A program made the translations under genes and the position numbers. Below, piece by piece: positions 25,533-35,630 of a stretch of DNA of 64,000 nt. How positions within the stretch are numbered: the stretch's first letter is position 1; the number at the start of each line of letters is the position of its first letter. Under the pieces are notes generated by a model, which saw only the letters and a program-made list of their open reading frames with translations, was not told where the DNA came from and searched no databases. This DNA is from DATBRC01 sp036560485 (GTDB lineage: Bacteria > Pseudomonadota > Gammaproteobacteria > Burkholderiales > Burkholderiaceae_D), in the NCBI GenBank assembly GCA_036560485.1, contig DATBRC010000018.1, positions 1-64,000 on the forward strand, in the 5' to 3' direction.

Positions 25533-27149
25533 ATGACAAAGAAATCCGATTCCGAACCATCCAAAGACCAAAGCCCGACCGAGGTGGCGCGGGAAGCGTT
25601 TCGCCGTCTTGCAATGCGTCGTGTTGCGCCGACGCCGGATGCCTATCGGGAAGTCTACGATGAGATCATAGGCAATACAGGAAAAATAAACGCCGAGACG
25701 ATTCTGGTGAATTTTTCTGCCAACCTCGAAAACGCCTCCAGCGAAATTGCGGAATTCGGCTTGCGTTTCAGCCGTGCAGCGAAAGCACGCGATTGGCAGG
25801 ACTACAGCAAGAACCTCACCCAGCTGACTGACAAATATCTCAAAAAACCGGAAGCTCTGGCAGTCGCCAAAGCTGCAGCACTGGCGGCCAGCCCGGATGT
25901 CCCAATCGTAAAAATCACCGCCGTAACGGCGCCGATGGTCGATAGTCAACAGGAAGCCATGCTGCGTGATTTACTCACACGCACATTGACGTTTGCCGTT
26001 GCCGCATTATTGCAGGCATCGCCGGAGCTGGCGCATGAAGCTGAATCATTGGGCGCATCGATCAAGGATGCCACCACTGAAGCCGCACTCGGTGAAGCGA
26101 CTTCTCGACTCAAGCAGCTTTGCTTCAAGATCGAAATGAAAAGCGGCGAGATGGCTGAGCAGCACGAGCTGTTGATGCGCCTGTTCAAGTTATTGCTGGA
26201 AAACGTCAGCGAGTTGATCGAGGACGATAGCTGGCTGCACGGTCAGATAGAAGGCGTACAAGCTCTTTTGTCGGGCCCGATCAATCATGTCGCGTTAAAA
26301 GATGCAACACGTAGTCTGAAAGAAGTGATTTACAAACAGGGCTTGCTGAAGCACAGCCTATCCGAAGCGAAAATTACGGTGAAAAATATGATGATTACAT
26401 TCATTGACCGCCTTAGTGCAGTTGCCACAAGTACCGGTGACTATCATGAAAAAATCGATGTGTATTCGCGCAAGATCAGTCAAGCGCCTGACATCAATAC
26501 GCTGAATAAAATTCTGGATGATGTGATGCGCGATACGCGCAACGCCCAGAAGGAAGCGCTGAAATCACGCGATGAAATGATACAGGCGCGACAAGAGGTG
26601 CAAGAGGCGGAAAACCGCATTCATGCGCTTGAGTCCAAGCTCGAACAAATGAGCGAATTGGTGCGTGAAGATCAACTGACCGGCAGCCTTAACCGGCGCG
26701 GTCTGGACGATGTGTTCGAGCGCGAAGTTGCGCGCTCCGAGCGGCGCCATACACCATTCTGTATCGCGATGCTGGATCTGGATGACTTCAAGAAACTCAA
26801 CGATACGCACGGCCACCTGGCCGGCGATGAAGCGTTGATTCATCTAGTAAAAGTCGTCAAGGAAACGTTGCGGACGATGGATGTCATTGCCCGTTTCGGC
26901 GGCGAAGAATTCCTGATCATGTTGCCGGATACACCGCTTGAAGAAGCGACTCAGACGATCACACGAGTGCAGCGAGAACTGACCAAACAAATCTTCATGC
27001 ACAACAATGAACGCCTGTTGATTACATTCAGTGCGGGAGTGGCTCTGCGCGCGCCCAACGAAGACCAGGTAGCGCTTATCAAGCGAGCCGATGAAGCGCT
27101 ATACAAGGCAAAACGAGCCGGCAAGAATCGTGTGGCGACAGCTGATTAA
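25533..27149 (+). CDS. Soluble diguanylate cyclase (GGDEF) with coiled-coil sensor
   Basis: This 538-residue protein makes c-di-GMP from two GTP. The N-terminal VAREAFRRLAMRRV / PTPDAYREVYDEI segment is typical of a betaproteobacterial GGDEF subgroup with a helical sensory region. A long coiled coil (about residues 365-405) leads to the GGDEF domain. The active site is RFGGEEF, preceded at exactly five residues by RTMD, an intact RxxD product-inhibition site. No membrane segment is present. The ATG at 25533 is chosen by the family start although no clear ribosome-binding site precedes it. About 290 non-coding bases upstream probably hold its own promoter. Confidence 0.88.
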   Translation: MTKKSDSEPSKDQSPTEVAREAFRRLAMRRVAPTPDAYREVYDEIIGNTGKINAETILVNFSANLENASSEIAEFGLRFSRAAKARDWQDYSKNLTQLTDKYLKKPEALAVAKAAALAASPDVPIVKITAVTAPMVDSQQEAMLRDLLTRTLTFAVAALLQASPELAHEAESLGASIKDATTEAALGEATSRLKQLCFKIEMKSGEMAEQHELLMRLFKLLLENVSELIEDDSWLHGQIEGVQALLSGPINHVALKDATRSLKEVIYKQGLLKHSLSEAKITVKNMMITFIDRLSAVATSTGDYHEKIDVYSRKISQAPDINTLNKILDDVMRDTRNAQKEALKSRDEMIQARQEVQEAENRIHALESKLEQMSELVREDQLTGSLNRRGLDDVFEREVARSERRHTPFCIAMLDLDDFKKLNDTHGHLAGDEALIHLVKVVKETLRTMDVIARFGGEEFLIMLPDTPLEEATQTITRVQRELTKQIFMHNNERLLITFSAGVALRAPNEDQVALIKRADEALYKAKRAGKNRVATAD

Positions 27150-27198
27150 AAGAGCCCTAATGTCTATTTATTCTTGAGGTGTTCTTTTACAAAAAGGT

Positions 27199-28677
27199 AT
27201 GCAAGTGACATCTCAAAACACATTAGATCCATCAGATTCATCGGACTGGAAAGATTTGCGAGCCCAGGGCCATCGCATGCTCGATGACATTCTGAACCAT
27301 ATGGAACACCTTCGGGCTCGCCCGGTATGGCAACCCATACCGCAAGAAGTGCGCGATGCATTTCATCAGCCGCTCCCTCAAAAGCCAACTGATCTCGCGA
27401 CGGCACATCAAGTCTTCATGCAGGATATTCTGCCCTACTCGATTGGCAATGCGCATCCGGGTTTCATGGGCTGGGTACAAGGCGGCGGCACGCCGGTTGG
27501 CATGCTGGCGGAGATGCTGGCAGCCGGATTGAATGCGAACTTGGGCGGCCGCGATCAGATGCCGCTGGAAGTCGAGCGGCAAGTGACGCAATGGGTGCGT
27601 CAACTGTTTGGCTTTCCCGACACGGCAAGCGGCTTGTTTGTGACAGGTACATCCATTGCAAACCTGATCAGCGTATGGGTCGCACGTACCGCAGCGCTTG
27701 GAACAAGCGTACGCAATAGCGGTCTCGGCGCAAACGACAAACGCCTTGTTGCGTACACCTCTGCGGGTGCGCATGGTTGTATCGCACAGGCAGTCGATTT
27801 GGCCGGCATCGGCATCGACGCGCTGCGCATGATTCCGATGAACGATCAATATGAAATGGATCTTGCAGCTCTTGAAACAGCGATTGCTGCCGATCGCAAT
27901 GCGGGCTTCACACCTTTCTTCATTGCCGGCACTGCAGGCTCAGTCGATGTGGGAGCCATCGATAACCTCAACGCACTGGCCGATATCGCACAACGCGAAT
28001 CGCTGTGGTTTCATGTCGACGGCGCTTATGGCGCACTCGCAATGATGGCGCCGGATATTGCACCGCGTCTCAAAGGCATCGAACGTGCCGATTCGATTGC
28101 ATTCGATTTTCACAAATGGGCGCAAGTTCCTTACGATGCCGGTTTTATCCTGGTGCGTGACGGTGCATTGCATCACGATACGTTTGCATCCCCTGCTGCC
28201 TATTTAAAACGCGAAACGCGCGGCATGGCTGCCGGCTCACCATGGCCGTGCGACTTCGGACCCGATCTATCGCGTGGTTTTAGAGCACTCAAAACATGGT
28301 TCACGATTCAAGTCTATGGTGCTGAAAAACTCGGCCAGGTTATTTCCGGCACATGCGCACTGGCGCAATATTTGAAGGAGCGTATCGAATCCTCACCACA
28401 GCTTGAGTTACTTGCACCGGTTTCATTGAATATCGTTTGCTTCCGCTACCGTGGTCCAGGCGTCAATCAGACGAATACTGATCGCATCAACGCCGATATC
28501 GTCGTCGCGCTGCAAGAATCCGGTATTGCCGCACCATCCACTACGGTCATCAACGGTCGACTCGCCATCCGCGCTGCGATCGTGAACCATCGAACCAACA
28601 AGAATGATATCGACGCCTTGATCAAAGCGACCATCGCTTTTGGCGAGACTAACGCTACACAAAAAAAGGAATCCTGA
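27199..28677 (+). CDS. PLP-dependent group II amino acid decarboxylase
   Basis: This 492-residue protein belongs to the group II decarboxylases (glutamate/aromatic amino acid/histidine type) and removes CO2 from an amino acid to give an amine. Key features are GHMMG-like GFMGWVQGGG early on, the cofactor-binding HVDGAYG at about residues 272-278 and the Schiff-base lysine K306 in DFHKWAQVPYDAG. The substrate is not predictable by eye. The stop codon shares a base with the next start, so it is translationally coupled to an ATP-grasp protein. Supply of an amine building block for that ligase is the natural inference. Confidence 0.88.
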   Translation: MQVTSQNTLDPSDSSDWKDLRAQGHRMLDDILNHMEHLRARPVWQPIPQEVRDAFHQPLPQKPTDLATAHQVFMQDILPYSIGNAHPGFMGWVQGGGTPVGMLAEMLAAGLNANLGGRDQMPLEVERQVTQWVRQLFGFPDTASGLFVTGTSIANLISVWVARTAALGTSVRNSGLGANDKRLVAYTSAGAHGCIAQAVDLAGIGIDALRMIPMNDQYEMDLAALETAIAADRNAGFTPFFIAGTAGSVDVGAIDNLNALADIAQRESLWFHVDGAYGALAMMAPDIAPRLKGIERADSIAFDFHKWAQVPYDAGFILVRDGALHHDTFASPAAYLKRETRGMAAGSPWPCDFGPDLSRGFRALKTWFTIQVYGAEKLGQVISGTCALAQYLKERIESSPQLELLAPVSLNIVCFRYRGPGVNQTNTDRINADIVVALQESGIAAPSTTVINGRLAIRAAIVNHRTNKNDIDALIKATIAFGETNATQKKES

Positions 28678-29912
28678 TGACCATGAATGCTCCGCTACCA
28701 TTGCAAATACAAAACGACGTTGCTCCTTTAATCGGCCTTGCCCCGTTGATGCGCCAGGCCTTTTCCGGCGTCGACCTCAAGCCATTGGGCGCACAACTGA
28801 TCAATCGGTCTGCACAATATCCGAATGATGCGCATACATTGATGGATCTATCGACTATTCTGCAATTGACCGGTAACCGCGACATTGCACTTGCCACGCA
28901 AATGCAGGCATTGGAAATTCAACAGATTTACCAAGTGCCGGCTGCTACGCCAGAACCGAAAATCAAATTGCTCGCGTTGATGGCGCCCGGCGATTTGATG
29001 GCGAATACGCCGTTGGAATTTTTGCTGGAGAATTCGGATGTCACGCTCGATATGTTCTATATCACCCCAGGTCTTGCCGAGTTGCCGGAACTGCCTGAAC
29101 ACGATGTGATGTTTGTCGCCATTGGTGAATGCGATGAGAACCGCCCACTGCTGAATGCATTGGCGGAAGTTACGCAGGATTGGCCGCGGCCTGTATTGAA
29201 TGCGCCAGGAAAGATAGCGAACTTGTCGCGCGATGGCGCCTGCCAGTTGCTGAAATCTGCGCCCGGTGTTGTGATGCCGATTGCAACGCGTATCGACCAC
29301 CAGACGCTTGAAAAAATCGGCAATGGAGAACAGCCCATCACGAGCATCATCAGCGACGGCAACTTCCCGATTATCGTACGGCCGGTCGGTTCGCACGCAG
29401 GCCAAGGCTTGCAGAAAATTGAAACGCCGGACGCCATTGCGGCCTATCTGCAATCGATACCGAGCAGTGAATTCTACATCGCACGCTTCGTCGATTATCG
29501 CAGCGCGGATGGGCAATTCAGGAAATACCGGATCATCCTGATTGAAGGCCGCCCATTCGTTTGCCATATGGGCATTTCATCGCATTGGATGATTCATTAT
29601 CTGAATGCCGGCATGACCGATAGTGCGGAGAAACGCGCTGAAGAAGAGCGCTTCATGACGACCTTTGATGATGACTTTGCAGTGCGACATGCGATCGCTT
29701 TCCGGGAAATTACCGAACGCATCGGCCTTGATTATGTCGGCATCGACTGCGCCGAAACGCCTGACGGCAAATTGATGATCTTTGAAGTCGATAGCGACAT
29801 GATCGTGCATGCGATGGATCCGGTGGATTTATTCCCTTACAAGGTGCCGCAAATGCGCAAATTGTTTAGCGCCTTCCGCACAATGTTGGGCAATGCAGCG
29901 CAGCGTGCCTGA
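28677..29912 (+). CDS. ATP-grasp ligase-like protein with helical N-terminus
   Basis: This 411-residue protein has an N-terminal helical region (about 1-90, with a TPR-like stretch LMDLSTILQLTGNRDIALA). An ATP-grasp fold follows (about 180-390), with nucleotide-binding IIVRPVGSHAGQGL and a metal-binding end in MIFEVDSDMIVH. ATP-grasp enzymes join a carboxylate to an amine or other nucleophile through an acyl-phosphate. Here the final acidic pattern EVDSD differs from the usual EVN, so substrate choice is open. It is coupled to the upstream decarboxylase and lies 11 bases before the next gene. I infer that it joins the decarboxylation amine to a carboxylate. Confidence 0.75.
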   Translation: MTMNAPLPLQIQNDVAPLIGLAPLMRQAFSGVDLKPLGAQLINRSAQYPNDAHTLMDLSTILQLTGNRDIALATQMQALEIQQIYQVPAATPEPKIKLLALMAPGDLMANTPLEFLLENSDVTLDMFYITPGLAELPELPEHDVMFVAIGECDENRPLLNALAEVTQDWPRPVLNAPGKIANLSRDGACQLLKSAPGVVMPIATRIDHQTLEKIGNGEQPITSIISDGNFPIIVRPVGSHAGQGLQKIETPDAIAAYLQSIPSSEFYIARFVDYRSADGQFRKYRIILIEGRPFVCHMGISSHWMIHYLNAGMTDSAEKRAEEERFMTTFDDDFAVRHAIAFREITERIGLDYVGIDCAETPDGKLMIFEVDSDMIVHAMDPVDLFPYKVPQMRKLFSAFRTMLGNAAQRA

Positions 29913-29923
29913 AGACGCCCATC

Positions 29924-31519
29924 ATGAGAATTACCGACCTTCCCGAAATTGCTGACAGGGCACTATCTAGTGAGGTCAAAAACCGCGTTGCGCCAAACTC
30001 ATCGTTAGGCATTGAGCTGCCATCGACATCAAAGCTTTTGGTTGAAGGTGGTGATGCACGCATCGTACTTGGAAGTGACGGCATCACCAATAAATACGGC
30101 TGCACGCCCTTTCCCGATGCTGCTCTATTGTCATTCGGCTCTTCTACCGCATCCGTCATTTCTGCGCCCGCTTACGCAGCTGCCAACCGCTTGCGCGAAA
30201 AACTTGTGCTCGCTTCAAACAGCGAATCCGCCGCTCAAACCTATGCCAGAGAGCTCAATCGTATCCGTCCGGAATTAAAAACCTTGTGCGGTGTGGCGGA
30301 CATGCCGTGTCTCGATATTGTTTTCGCGGCATCCGGCACCGATCTTCATTTGATTGCCTCTCAAATCGCCGGTGGCTCCGACTCTCTTCCTACACGCGTC
30401 ATCATGGCGGGTGTTGAGGAAACAGGGAGTTGTGTACCCATAGCGCTGGCAGGCAAGCATTTCAGTACGCGATCTGCTCTAGGACAAGCAGTCGACGAAG
30501 GCGCACCCATCGCGGGCAGCAATTCGATCGATATTTCCACCGTCCCGATTCGCTATACCGATGGCCGTCTCAGACCAATTGCAGATATCGATGCCGATGT
30601 TGAATCGCTAGTAAGCGAAGCAATAAAGATGCATCAACGCATTTTGCTGATTCTGGTCGATGTATCAAAAACCGGCATGATCGCTCCCAGCCCTGCTTGT
30701 GTCACTGCATTGCATCGCCGTTTTCCAGAATCGATTGACGTGCTGGTCGATGCCTGCCAATTCCGCATCGCTCCTGCTACGCTACGCGCCTATCTGAAAC
30801 AAGATTTCATGGTGGCATTGACCGGCTCAAAATTTGTGACCGGGCCGACATTCGCAGGCGCCTTGTTTCTTCCATCAGCGGTTGCACATCGCTTGCGCAC
30901 TCAATCGCTGCCACAGGCTTTATCATCTTATTCCGCTCGCGCCGAATGGCCCAGTGACTGGCATCATGCTGACATTTTTGACAATGTTGCCAATTTTGGC
31001 CTCTTGCTGCGTTGGGAAGCTTCGTTGGAAGAGCTTCGAGCATTTCGTGCCGTACCGGAAGCAGCTGTCTGCGAATTCCTTGAAGCGTTTGCCCATGCCA
31101 TCAATCAGTACCTGCAAAATAGTCCGTTTCTTGAACCATTGCCTGTTCCGCAACTAGACCGCCATCCACTCGTCAAGGCGGAAACCTGGGACCAATACCA
31201 GACGATTTTTCCCTTTTTGCTCTATCATTCGGCAGCGAATTCTGCCAAATCCCCGTTGAATCGGGAACAAACGCAGAAAATTTACCGTCTGCTGCAAGCC
31301 GATCTTGGCGATGGATTACGTTGCCAGTTAGGCCAACCGGTTGCCTGTGGCACGCGCAACGGTATTCCGGTCAGTGCATTACGCATTTGTGCCAGTGCAC
31401 GTCTGGTTGTCGAGGGATGTGCGCAAAATGGCCAAAATACCGCTACCGTAATCGAGAGCGCTTTGGTAGCCCTGCACAAAACCGTTATACTTGTCGAGTC
31501 TGATCAATTTCAAAAATAG
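29924..31519 (+). CDS. PLP-fold (type I) protein of unknown function
   Basis: This 531-residue protein resembles fold-type I PLP enzymes. It has a conserved acidic VLVDACQFR segment (about residues 270-278) in the place of the cofactor-binding Asp, and a candidate Schiff-base lysine K303 in TGSKFVTGP. The overall length is long for an aminotransferase and I could not place it in a named family. It sits 11 bases after the ATP-grasp gene in what looks like a single operon. It may process the amide product or make an amino donor, but this is inference. Confidence 0.6.
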   Translation: MRITDLPEIADRALSSEVKNRVAPNSSLGIELPSTSKLLVEGGDARIVLGSDGITNKYGCTPFPDAALLSFGSSTASVISAPAYAAANRLREKLVLASNSESAAQTYARELNRIRPELKTLCGVADMPCLDIVFAASGTDLHLIASQIAGGSDSLPTRVIMAGVEETGSCVPIALAGKHFSTRSALGQAVDEGAPIAGSNSIDISTVPIRYTDGRLRPIADIDADVESLVSEAIKMHQRILLILVDVSKTGMIAPSPACVTALHRRFPESIDVLVDACQFRIAPATLRAYLKQDFMVALTGSKFVTGPTFAGALFLPSAVAHRLRTQSLPQALSSYSARAEWPSDWHHADIFDNVANFGLLLRWEASLEELRAFRAVPEAAVCEFLEAFAHAINQYLQNSPFLEPLPVPQLDRHPLVKAETWDQYQTIFPFLLYHSAANSAKSPLNREQTQKIYRLLQADLGDGLRCQLGQPVACGTRNGIPVSALRICASARLVVEGCAQNGQNTATVIESALVALHKTVILVESDQFQK

Positions 31520-31602
31520 CATGTCGAAATTGACATATGACCCATGCGTTACCGCTATGGACGCATATTCACGACCTAATCTGGATCTAAGGAACAAAAA
31601 CC

Positions 31603-32376
31603 ATGAAGGCCATCATTCTTGCCGGGGGACTTGGTACGCGCCTCAGTGAAGAAACCGCACTGAAACCAAAACCAATGGTGGAAATTGGCGGCAAGCCTAT
31701 CCTGTGGCACATCATGAAGAGTTATTCCACGCATGGCATCAATGATTTCATCATTTGCTGCGGCTACAAAAGCTATCTGATCAAGGAATATTTTTCCAAT
31801 TATTTTTTGCATACATCCGATGTCACATTCGACATGCAAAAAAATTCAATGGAAGTCCACTCGCGCTACGCCGAACCATGGAAGGTGACCGTGGTCGACA
31901 CCGGCGCCGACACCATGACCGGCGGACGTTTGAAGCGTGTACAGCAATACGTCAAAGACGATGAGATGTTCTGTTTCACCTATGGCGATGGTGTCAGTGA
32001 CGTCAATATCACTGAACTCGTTGACTTCCATAAAAAACACGGCAAGCTTGCCACACTCACTGCAGTACAGCCACCTGGCCGCTTTGGTGTGCTGAATCTT
32101 GATGGGACCAAGATCACGAGCTTCCAGGAAAAACCGCAAGGCGACGGCGCATGGATTAACGGCGGCTACTTTGTGCTATCCCCAAAGGTGATCGATTATA
32201 TTCAGGACGACACTACCATTTGGGAAAAGAAGCCGATGGAGCGCCTGGCTACGGACGGTCAGTTGGAAGCCTATATGCACCGCAATTTCTGGCAGCCGAT
32301 GGATACGCTGCGCGACAAGGTGCATCTTGAAGAATTATGGGCAAGCGGCAAAGCGCCTTGGAAATCCTGGACATGA
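31603..32376 (+). CDS. rfbF: Glucose-1-phosphate cytidylyltransferase
   Basis: This 257-residue nucleotidyltransferase makes CDP-glucose from glucose 1-phosphate and CTP. The N-terminal KAIILAGGLGTRLSEET is the nucleotide-binding signature, and the metal-site Asp is in YGDGVSDV. Length and motifs match RfbF. AAGGAAC lies upstream of the ATG. Its last bases overlap the next gene as ATGA. It is the first step in the CDP-3,6-dideoxyhexose pathway encoded here. Confidence 0.95.
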   Translation: MKAIILAGGLGTRLSEETALKPKPMVEIGGKPILWHIMKSYSTHGINDFIICCGYKSYLIKEYFSNYFLHTSDVTFDMQKNSMEVHSRYAEPWKVTVVDTGADTMTGGRLKRVQQYVKDDEMFCFTYGDGVSDVNITELVDFHKKHGKLATLTAVQPPGRFGVLNLDGTKITSFQEKPQGDGAWINGGYFVLSPKVIDYIQDDTTIWEKKPMERLATDGQLEAYMHRNFWQPMDTLRDKVHLEELWASGKAPWKSWT

Positions 32377-33455
32377 GCAAGTCATTCTGGCAAGGCAAGC
32401 GCGTTTTTTTAACCGGGCACACCGGTTTTAAAGGCAGCTGGCTAAGTTTGTGGCTGCAACAACTGGGCGCCGATATCACAGGTTACGCACTTGCACCAGG
32501 CAATCCGAGTTTGTTTGAAACAGCTCACGTCGCTCAAGGCATGCACTCGATCATCGGTGACTTGCGCGATGCCGACAAGCTCAAGCAAGCGATGTCGGCC
32601 GCTCGTCCGGAAATCGTCATTCATATGGCTGCGCAAGCACTGGTCCGCTACTCGTACGCCAATCCGGTTGAAACCTATGCCACCAACGTGATGGGACTGG
32701 TCCACCTGTTTGAAGCGGTGCGCGCGACTGCAAGCGTCAAGTCCATCGTCAACGTCACCAGCGACAAATGTTACGAAAACAAGGAATGGCCTTGGGGCTA
32801 TCGTGAAAACGAACCGATGGGTGGCTATGATCCATATAGCAACAGCAAAGGCTGCGCTGAACTGGTCAGCGCGAGTTATCGGAATTCATTCTTCAATCCG
32901 GAAAAGTATGCGGAACATGGCATTGCATTGGCGACCGCACGTGCCGGTAATGTCATCGGCGGCGGCGATTGGGCAGAAGATCGCTTGATCCCTGACATGC
33001 TGCGTGCGATTGGACGTGGTGAACCCGTGCTGATCCGCAGTCCGCATGCCATTCGCCCTTGGCAACATGTGCTGGAACCGTTGAGCGGCTACCTGTTGCT
33101 GGCTGAGAAACTGTATAACAATGGTCCTGTCTACGGTGAAGGATGGAACTTCGGTCCGCAAGAGTCCGATGCCAGGCCGGTAGAATGGATTATCGAAAAA
33201 ATGACGAAATTGTGGGGGCAAGACGCATCCTGGACGCTTGATAAAAACCCGCAACCACATGAGGCAACTTATCTGAAGCTGGATTGTTCTAAAGCACATG
33301 CGCGCCTGCACTGGCACCCGCGCTGGAGCATCGGACAAGCCATTGAGAATATTGTCGAATGGCATAAAGCTCATGGTCGCGGTGCCGACATGAAACAAAT
33401 CACGCTGGCGCAAATCGCTGCATACCAACAAACAATCGAACCAACAACCGCTTAA
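32373..33455 (+). CDS. rfbG: CDP-glucose 4,6-dehydratase
   Basis: This 360-residue short-chain dehydrogenase converts CDP-glucose to CDP-4-keto-6-deoxyglucose. It has the Rossmann motif TGHTGFKGSW, the catalytic Tyr-x3-Lys in YSNSK (about residue 160) and the family's HAIRPWQHV segment. The ATG at 32373 overlaps the rfbF stop, so translation is coupled. A start 36 bases upstream would add residues that the family lacks. Confidence 0.95.
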   Translation: MSKSFWQGKRVFLTGHTGFKGSWLSLWLQQLGADITGYALAPGNPSLFETAHVAQGMHSIIGDLRDADKLKQAMSAARPEIVIHMAAQALVRYSYANPVETYATNVMGLVHLFEAVRATASVKSIVNVTSDKCYENKEWPWGYRENEPMGGYDPYSNSKGCAELVSASYRNSFFNPEKYAEHGIALATARAGNVIGGGDWAEDRLIPDMLRAIGRGEPVLIRSPHAIRPWQHVLEPLSGYLLLAEKLYNNGPVYGEGWNFGPQESDARPVEWIIEKMTKLWGQDASWTLDKNPQPHEATYLKLDCSKAHARLHWHPRWSIGQAIENIVEWHKAHGRGADMKQITLAQIAAYQQTIEPTTA

Positions 33456-33482
33456 TCAAAACGAAGAACTGAACAACTCGTC

Positions 33483-34796
33483 ATGACCAAAGATCAACTC
33501 AGAGAACAAATCATCCAGCTGGTGTCGCAGTACGGCGCTCTGGCTAGCAAGCCCACAGCTTTTGAGCCGGGTAAAACTGTCGTCCCGCCAGCAGGCAAAG
33601 TCATCGGCGCCAAGGAAATGGAACTGATGGTGGAAGCATCGCTGGATGGCTGGCTCACTACCGGCCGCTTTAACGATTTGTTCGAAGCGCGTCTGGCAAA
33701 ATTCATCGGCGTCAAACATCTAATCACAGTCAATTCCGGCTCGTCGGCCAACCTGATTGCGTTCTCCGCCCTCACCTCACCCAAACTTGGCGACCGTGCG
33801 ATCAAGCCGGGCGATGAAGTGATCGGCGTCGCAGCCGGCTTCCCGACTACGGTCAATCCGATTTTGCAATTCGGCGCAGTGCCGGTATTCGTCGATGTCG
33901 ATATCCCGACCTACAACATCGATCCGACCAAGGTTGAAGCGGCAATCAGCGGCAAGACCAAGGCGATCATGCTGGCGCATACGCTCGGCAATCCGTACAA
34001 CCTCGAAGTCATTGTCGCGCTGTGTAAAAAACACAAATTGTGGCTGATCGAAGACTGCTGCGATGCGCTCGGTTCTACTTATGACGGAAAAAATCTCGGC
34101 ACCTTTGGCGATATCGGCACGGTCAGTTTTTATCCGGCACATCACATCACGATGGGTGAAGGCGGCGCGGTGTTTACCAATAATGACGAACTCAAAATGA
34201 TCGCCGAATCGTTCCGCGACTGGGGCCGCGACTGTTATTGCGCACCCGGCAAGGACAATACCTGCGGCAAGCGTTTCTGCTGGAAGCTCGGTACTTTGCC
34301 GCAAGGCTATGATCACAAATACACCTATTCACATCTCGGCTACAACCTCAAGATCACCGATATGCAAGCTGCATGCGGATTGGCACAGCTGGATCGTCTG
34401 GAAGAATTCGTCGCTGCGCGCAAACGCAATTTCGCTTATCTGAAAAATCGCCTGAAAAGCTGTGAAGAATTTTTGGTACTGCCTGAAGCAACGCCCAATT
34501 CCGATCCGTCATGGTTCGGATTCTTGTTGACGCTACGCCCGGAAGCCAATGTCAATCGTGTCGATTTGCTGACTTATCTCGATCAATACAAGATCGGTAC
34601 GCGCCTGCTGTTTGCCGGCAACCTGACGCGACAACCCTACATGGTGGGACGCAATTATCGCGTCTCAGGCGAGCTGACCAATACCGAACGTGTGATGAAC
34701 GACACCTTCTGGATCGGCGTCTATCCCGGCTTGACTGAAGAAATGCTGAATTTTTCATGTAAAAAGATTGAAGCATTCTTCGGTGTGAATTTCTAA
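33483..34796 (+). CDS. rfbH: CDP-6-deoxy-L-threo-D-glycero-4-hexulose-3-dehydrase (E1)
   Basis: This 437-residue protein is the DegT/AHBA-fold E1 enzyme that removes the 3-hydroxyl of CDP-4-keto-6-deoxyglucose. The usual PLP lysine is replaced by His220, as in characterised E1 enzymes. The iron-sulfur ligands follow C193-x57-C251-x1-C253-x7-C261 exactly, which supports a [2Fe-2S], PMP-dependent radical mechanism. Electrons normally come from an E3 reductase (RfbI/AscD); no such gene is visible nearby, so a distant or generic reductase is needed. It continues the rfbF-rfbG operon after 27 bases. Confidence 0.95.
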   Translation: MTKDQLREQIIQLVSQYGALASKPTAFEPGKTVVPPAGKVIGAKEMELMVEASLDGWLTTGRFNDLFEARLAKFIGVKHLITVNSGSSANLIAFSALTSPKLGDRAIKPGDEVIGVAAGFPTTVNPILQFGAVPVFVDVDIPTYNIDPTKVEAAISGKTKAIMLAHTLGNPYNLEVIVALCKKHKLWLIEDCCDALGSTYDGKNLGTFGDIGTVSFYPAHHITMGEGGAVFTNNDELKMIAESFRDWGRDCYCAPGKDNTCGKRFCWKLGTLPQGYDHKYTYSHLGYNLKITDMQAACGLAQLDRLEEFVAARKRNFAYLKNRLKSCEEFLVLPEATPNSDPSWFGFLLTLRPEANVNRVDLLTYLDQYKIGTRLLFAGNLTRQPYMVGRNYRVSGELTNTERVMNDTFWIGVYPGLTEEMLNFSCKKIEAFFGVNF

Positions 34797-34808
34797 ATAG
34801 CGTTTGCG

Positions 34809-35630
34809 ATGACTGCACAGAATCCAAATTTCGATCCCAAGGTGCTGCGCAAAACAGTGCTGGAGATGGCTTACGCCGGCGCGACCGTGCATATCGGCTG
34901 CGCATTCTCGATCATTGAATTGCTGGCAGTGCTGTATCGAAATCACTTGCGCTATCCCGGCAACAATCCGCTTGCATCCGGCCGCGATTATCTCGTCCTC
35001 AGCAAGGGACATGGCGTGATGGCGCAGTACGCATGCATGCGCGAACTCGGTTGGCTCAACGACGATGCATTCTCCGGTTATTTTTCCGATGGCAGCGATT
35101 TGAAAGGTTTGTCCGATTCACGCGTCCCTGGTTTGGAAGTGACATCAGGATCGCTGGGTCATGGCTTTTCAGTTGGCGTCGGACTTGCAAAAGGTGCGCA
35201 ATTGCGCGGCACTGACCAGAAAGTTTACGCATTGGTAGGTGATGGCGAAATCAATGAAGGCCCGATCTGGGAAGGCGCGCTTTTCGCAGCCCATCATAAT
35301 CTCGCAAACTTCATGGTGATTGTTGACGAAAATGGGTTCCAGGCAATGGGCAGTACAGAAGATGTGCTCAAGCTTGGTTCGATCCAGGCCAAGTTCGAAA
35401 GCTTTGGCTTCGAAGCGATCACCATCGATGGGCATGACGAGCAAGCAATCGACAACGCTATCACCAAACTCTGGCAATCCAATTCGACATCACCGAAAGC
35501 ATTGATCGCCAAGACCATCAAAGGTAAAGGCGTGCCGTTCATGGAGCATAACAATGTTTGGCATTACACACGGCTCAATCCCGACACTTACGCACAAGCA
35601 TTGGCTGCTGTCGCAGGAGGCACGTTGTGA
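34809..35630 (+). CDS. Transketolase-like N-terminal (TPP-binding) subunit
   Basis: This 273-residue protein is the N-terminal half of a transketolase. It carries HIGCAFSIIELLAVLY, the YLVLSKGHG segment and the thiamine diphosphate/Mg motif GDGEINEGPIWE (about residues 145-157) ending in an Asn-containing metal site (VDENGFQ). It starts 12 bases after rfbH. Split transketolases occur in sugar pathways where a two-carbon unit is moved. Here the position points to CDP-4-keto-3,6-dideoxyglucose as acceptor, giving a branched sugar. That is inference; a role in generic pentose metabolism is less likely given the operon. Confidence 0.85.
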   Translation: MTAQNPNFDPKVLRKTVLEMAYAGATVHIGCAFSIIELLAVLYRNHLRYPGNNPLASGRDYLVLSKGHGVMAQYACMRELGWLNDDAFSGYFSDGSDLKGLSDSRVPGLEVTSGSLGHGFSVGVGLAKGAQLRGTDQKVYALVGDGEINEGPIWEGALFAAHHNLANFMVIVDENGFQAMGSTEDVLKLGSIQAKFESFGFEAITIDGHDEQAIDNAITKLWQSNSTSPKALIAKTIKGKGVPFMEHNNVWHYTRLNPDTYAQALAAVAGGTL

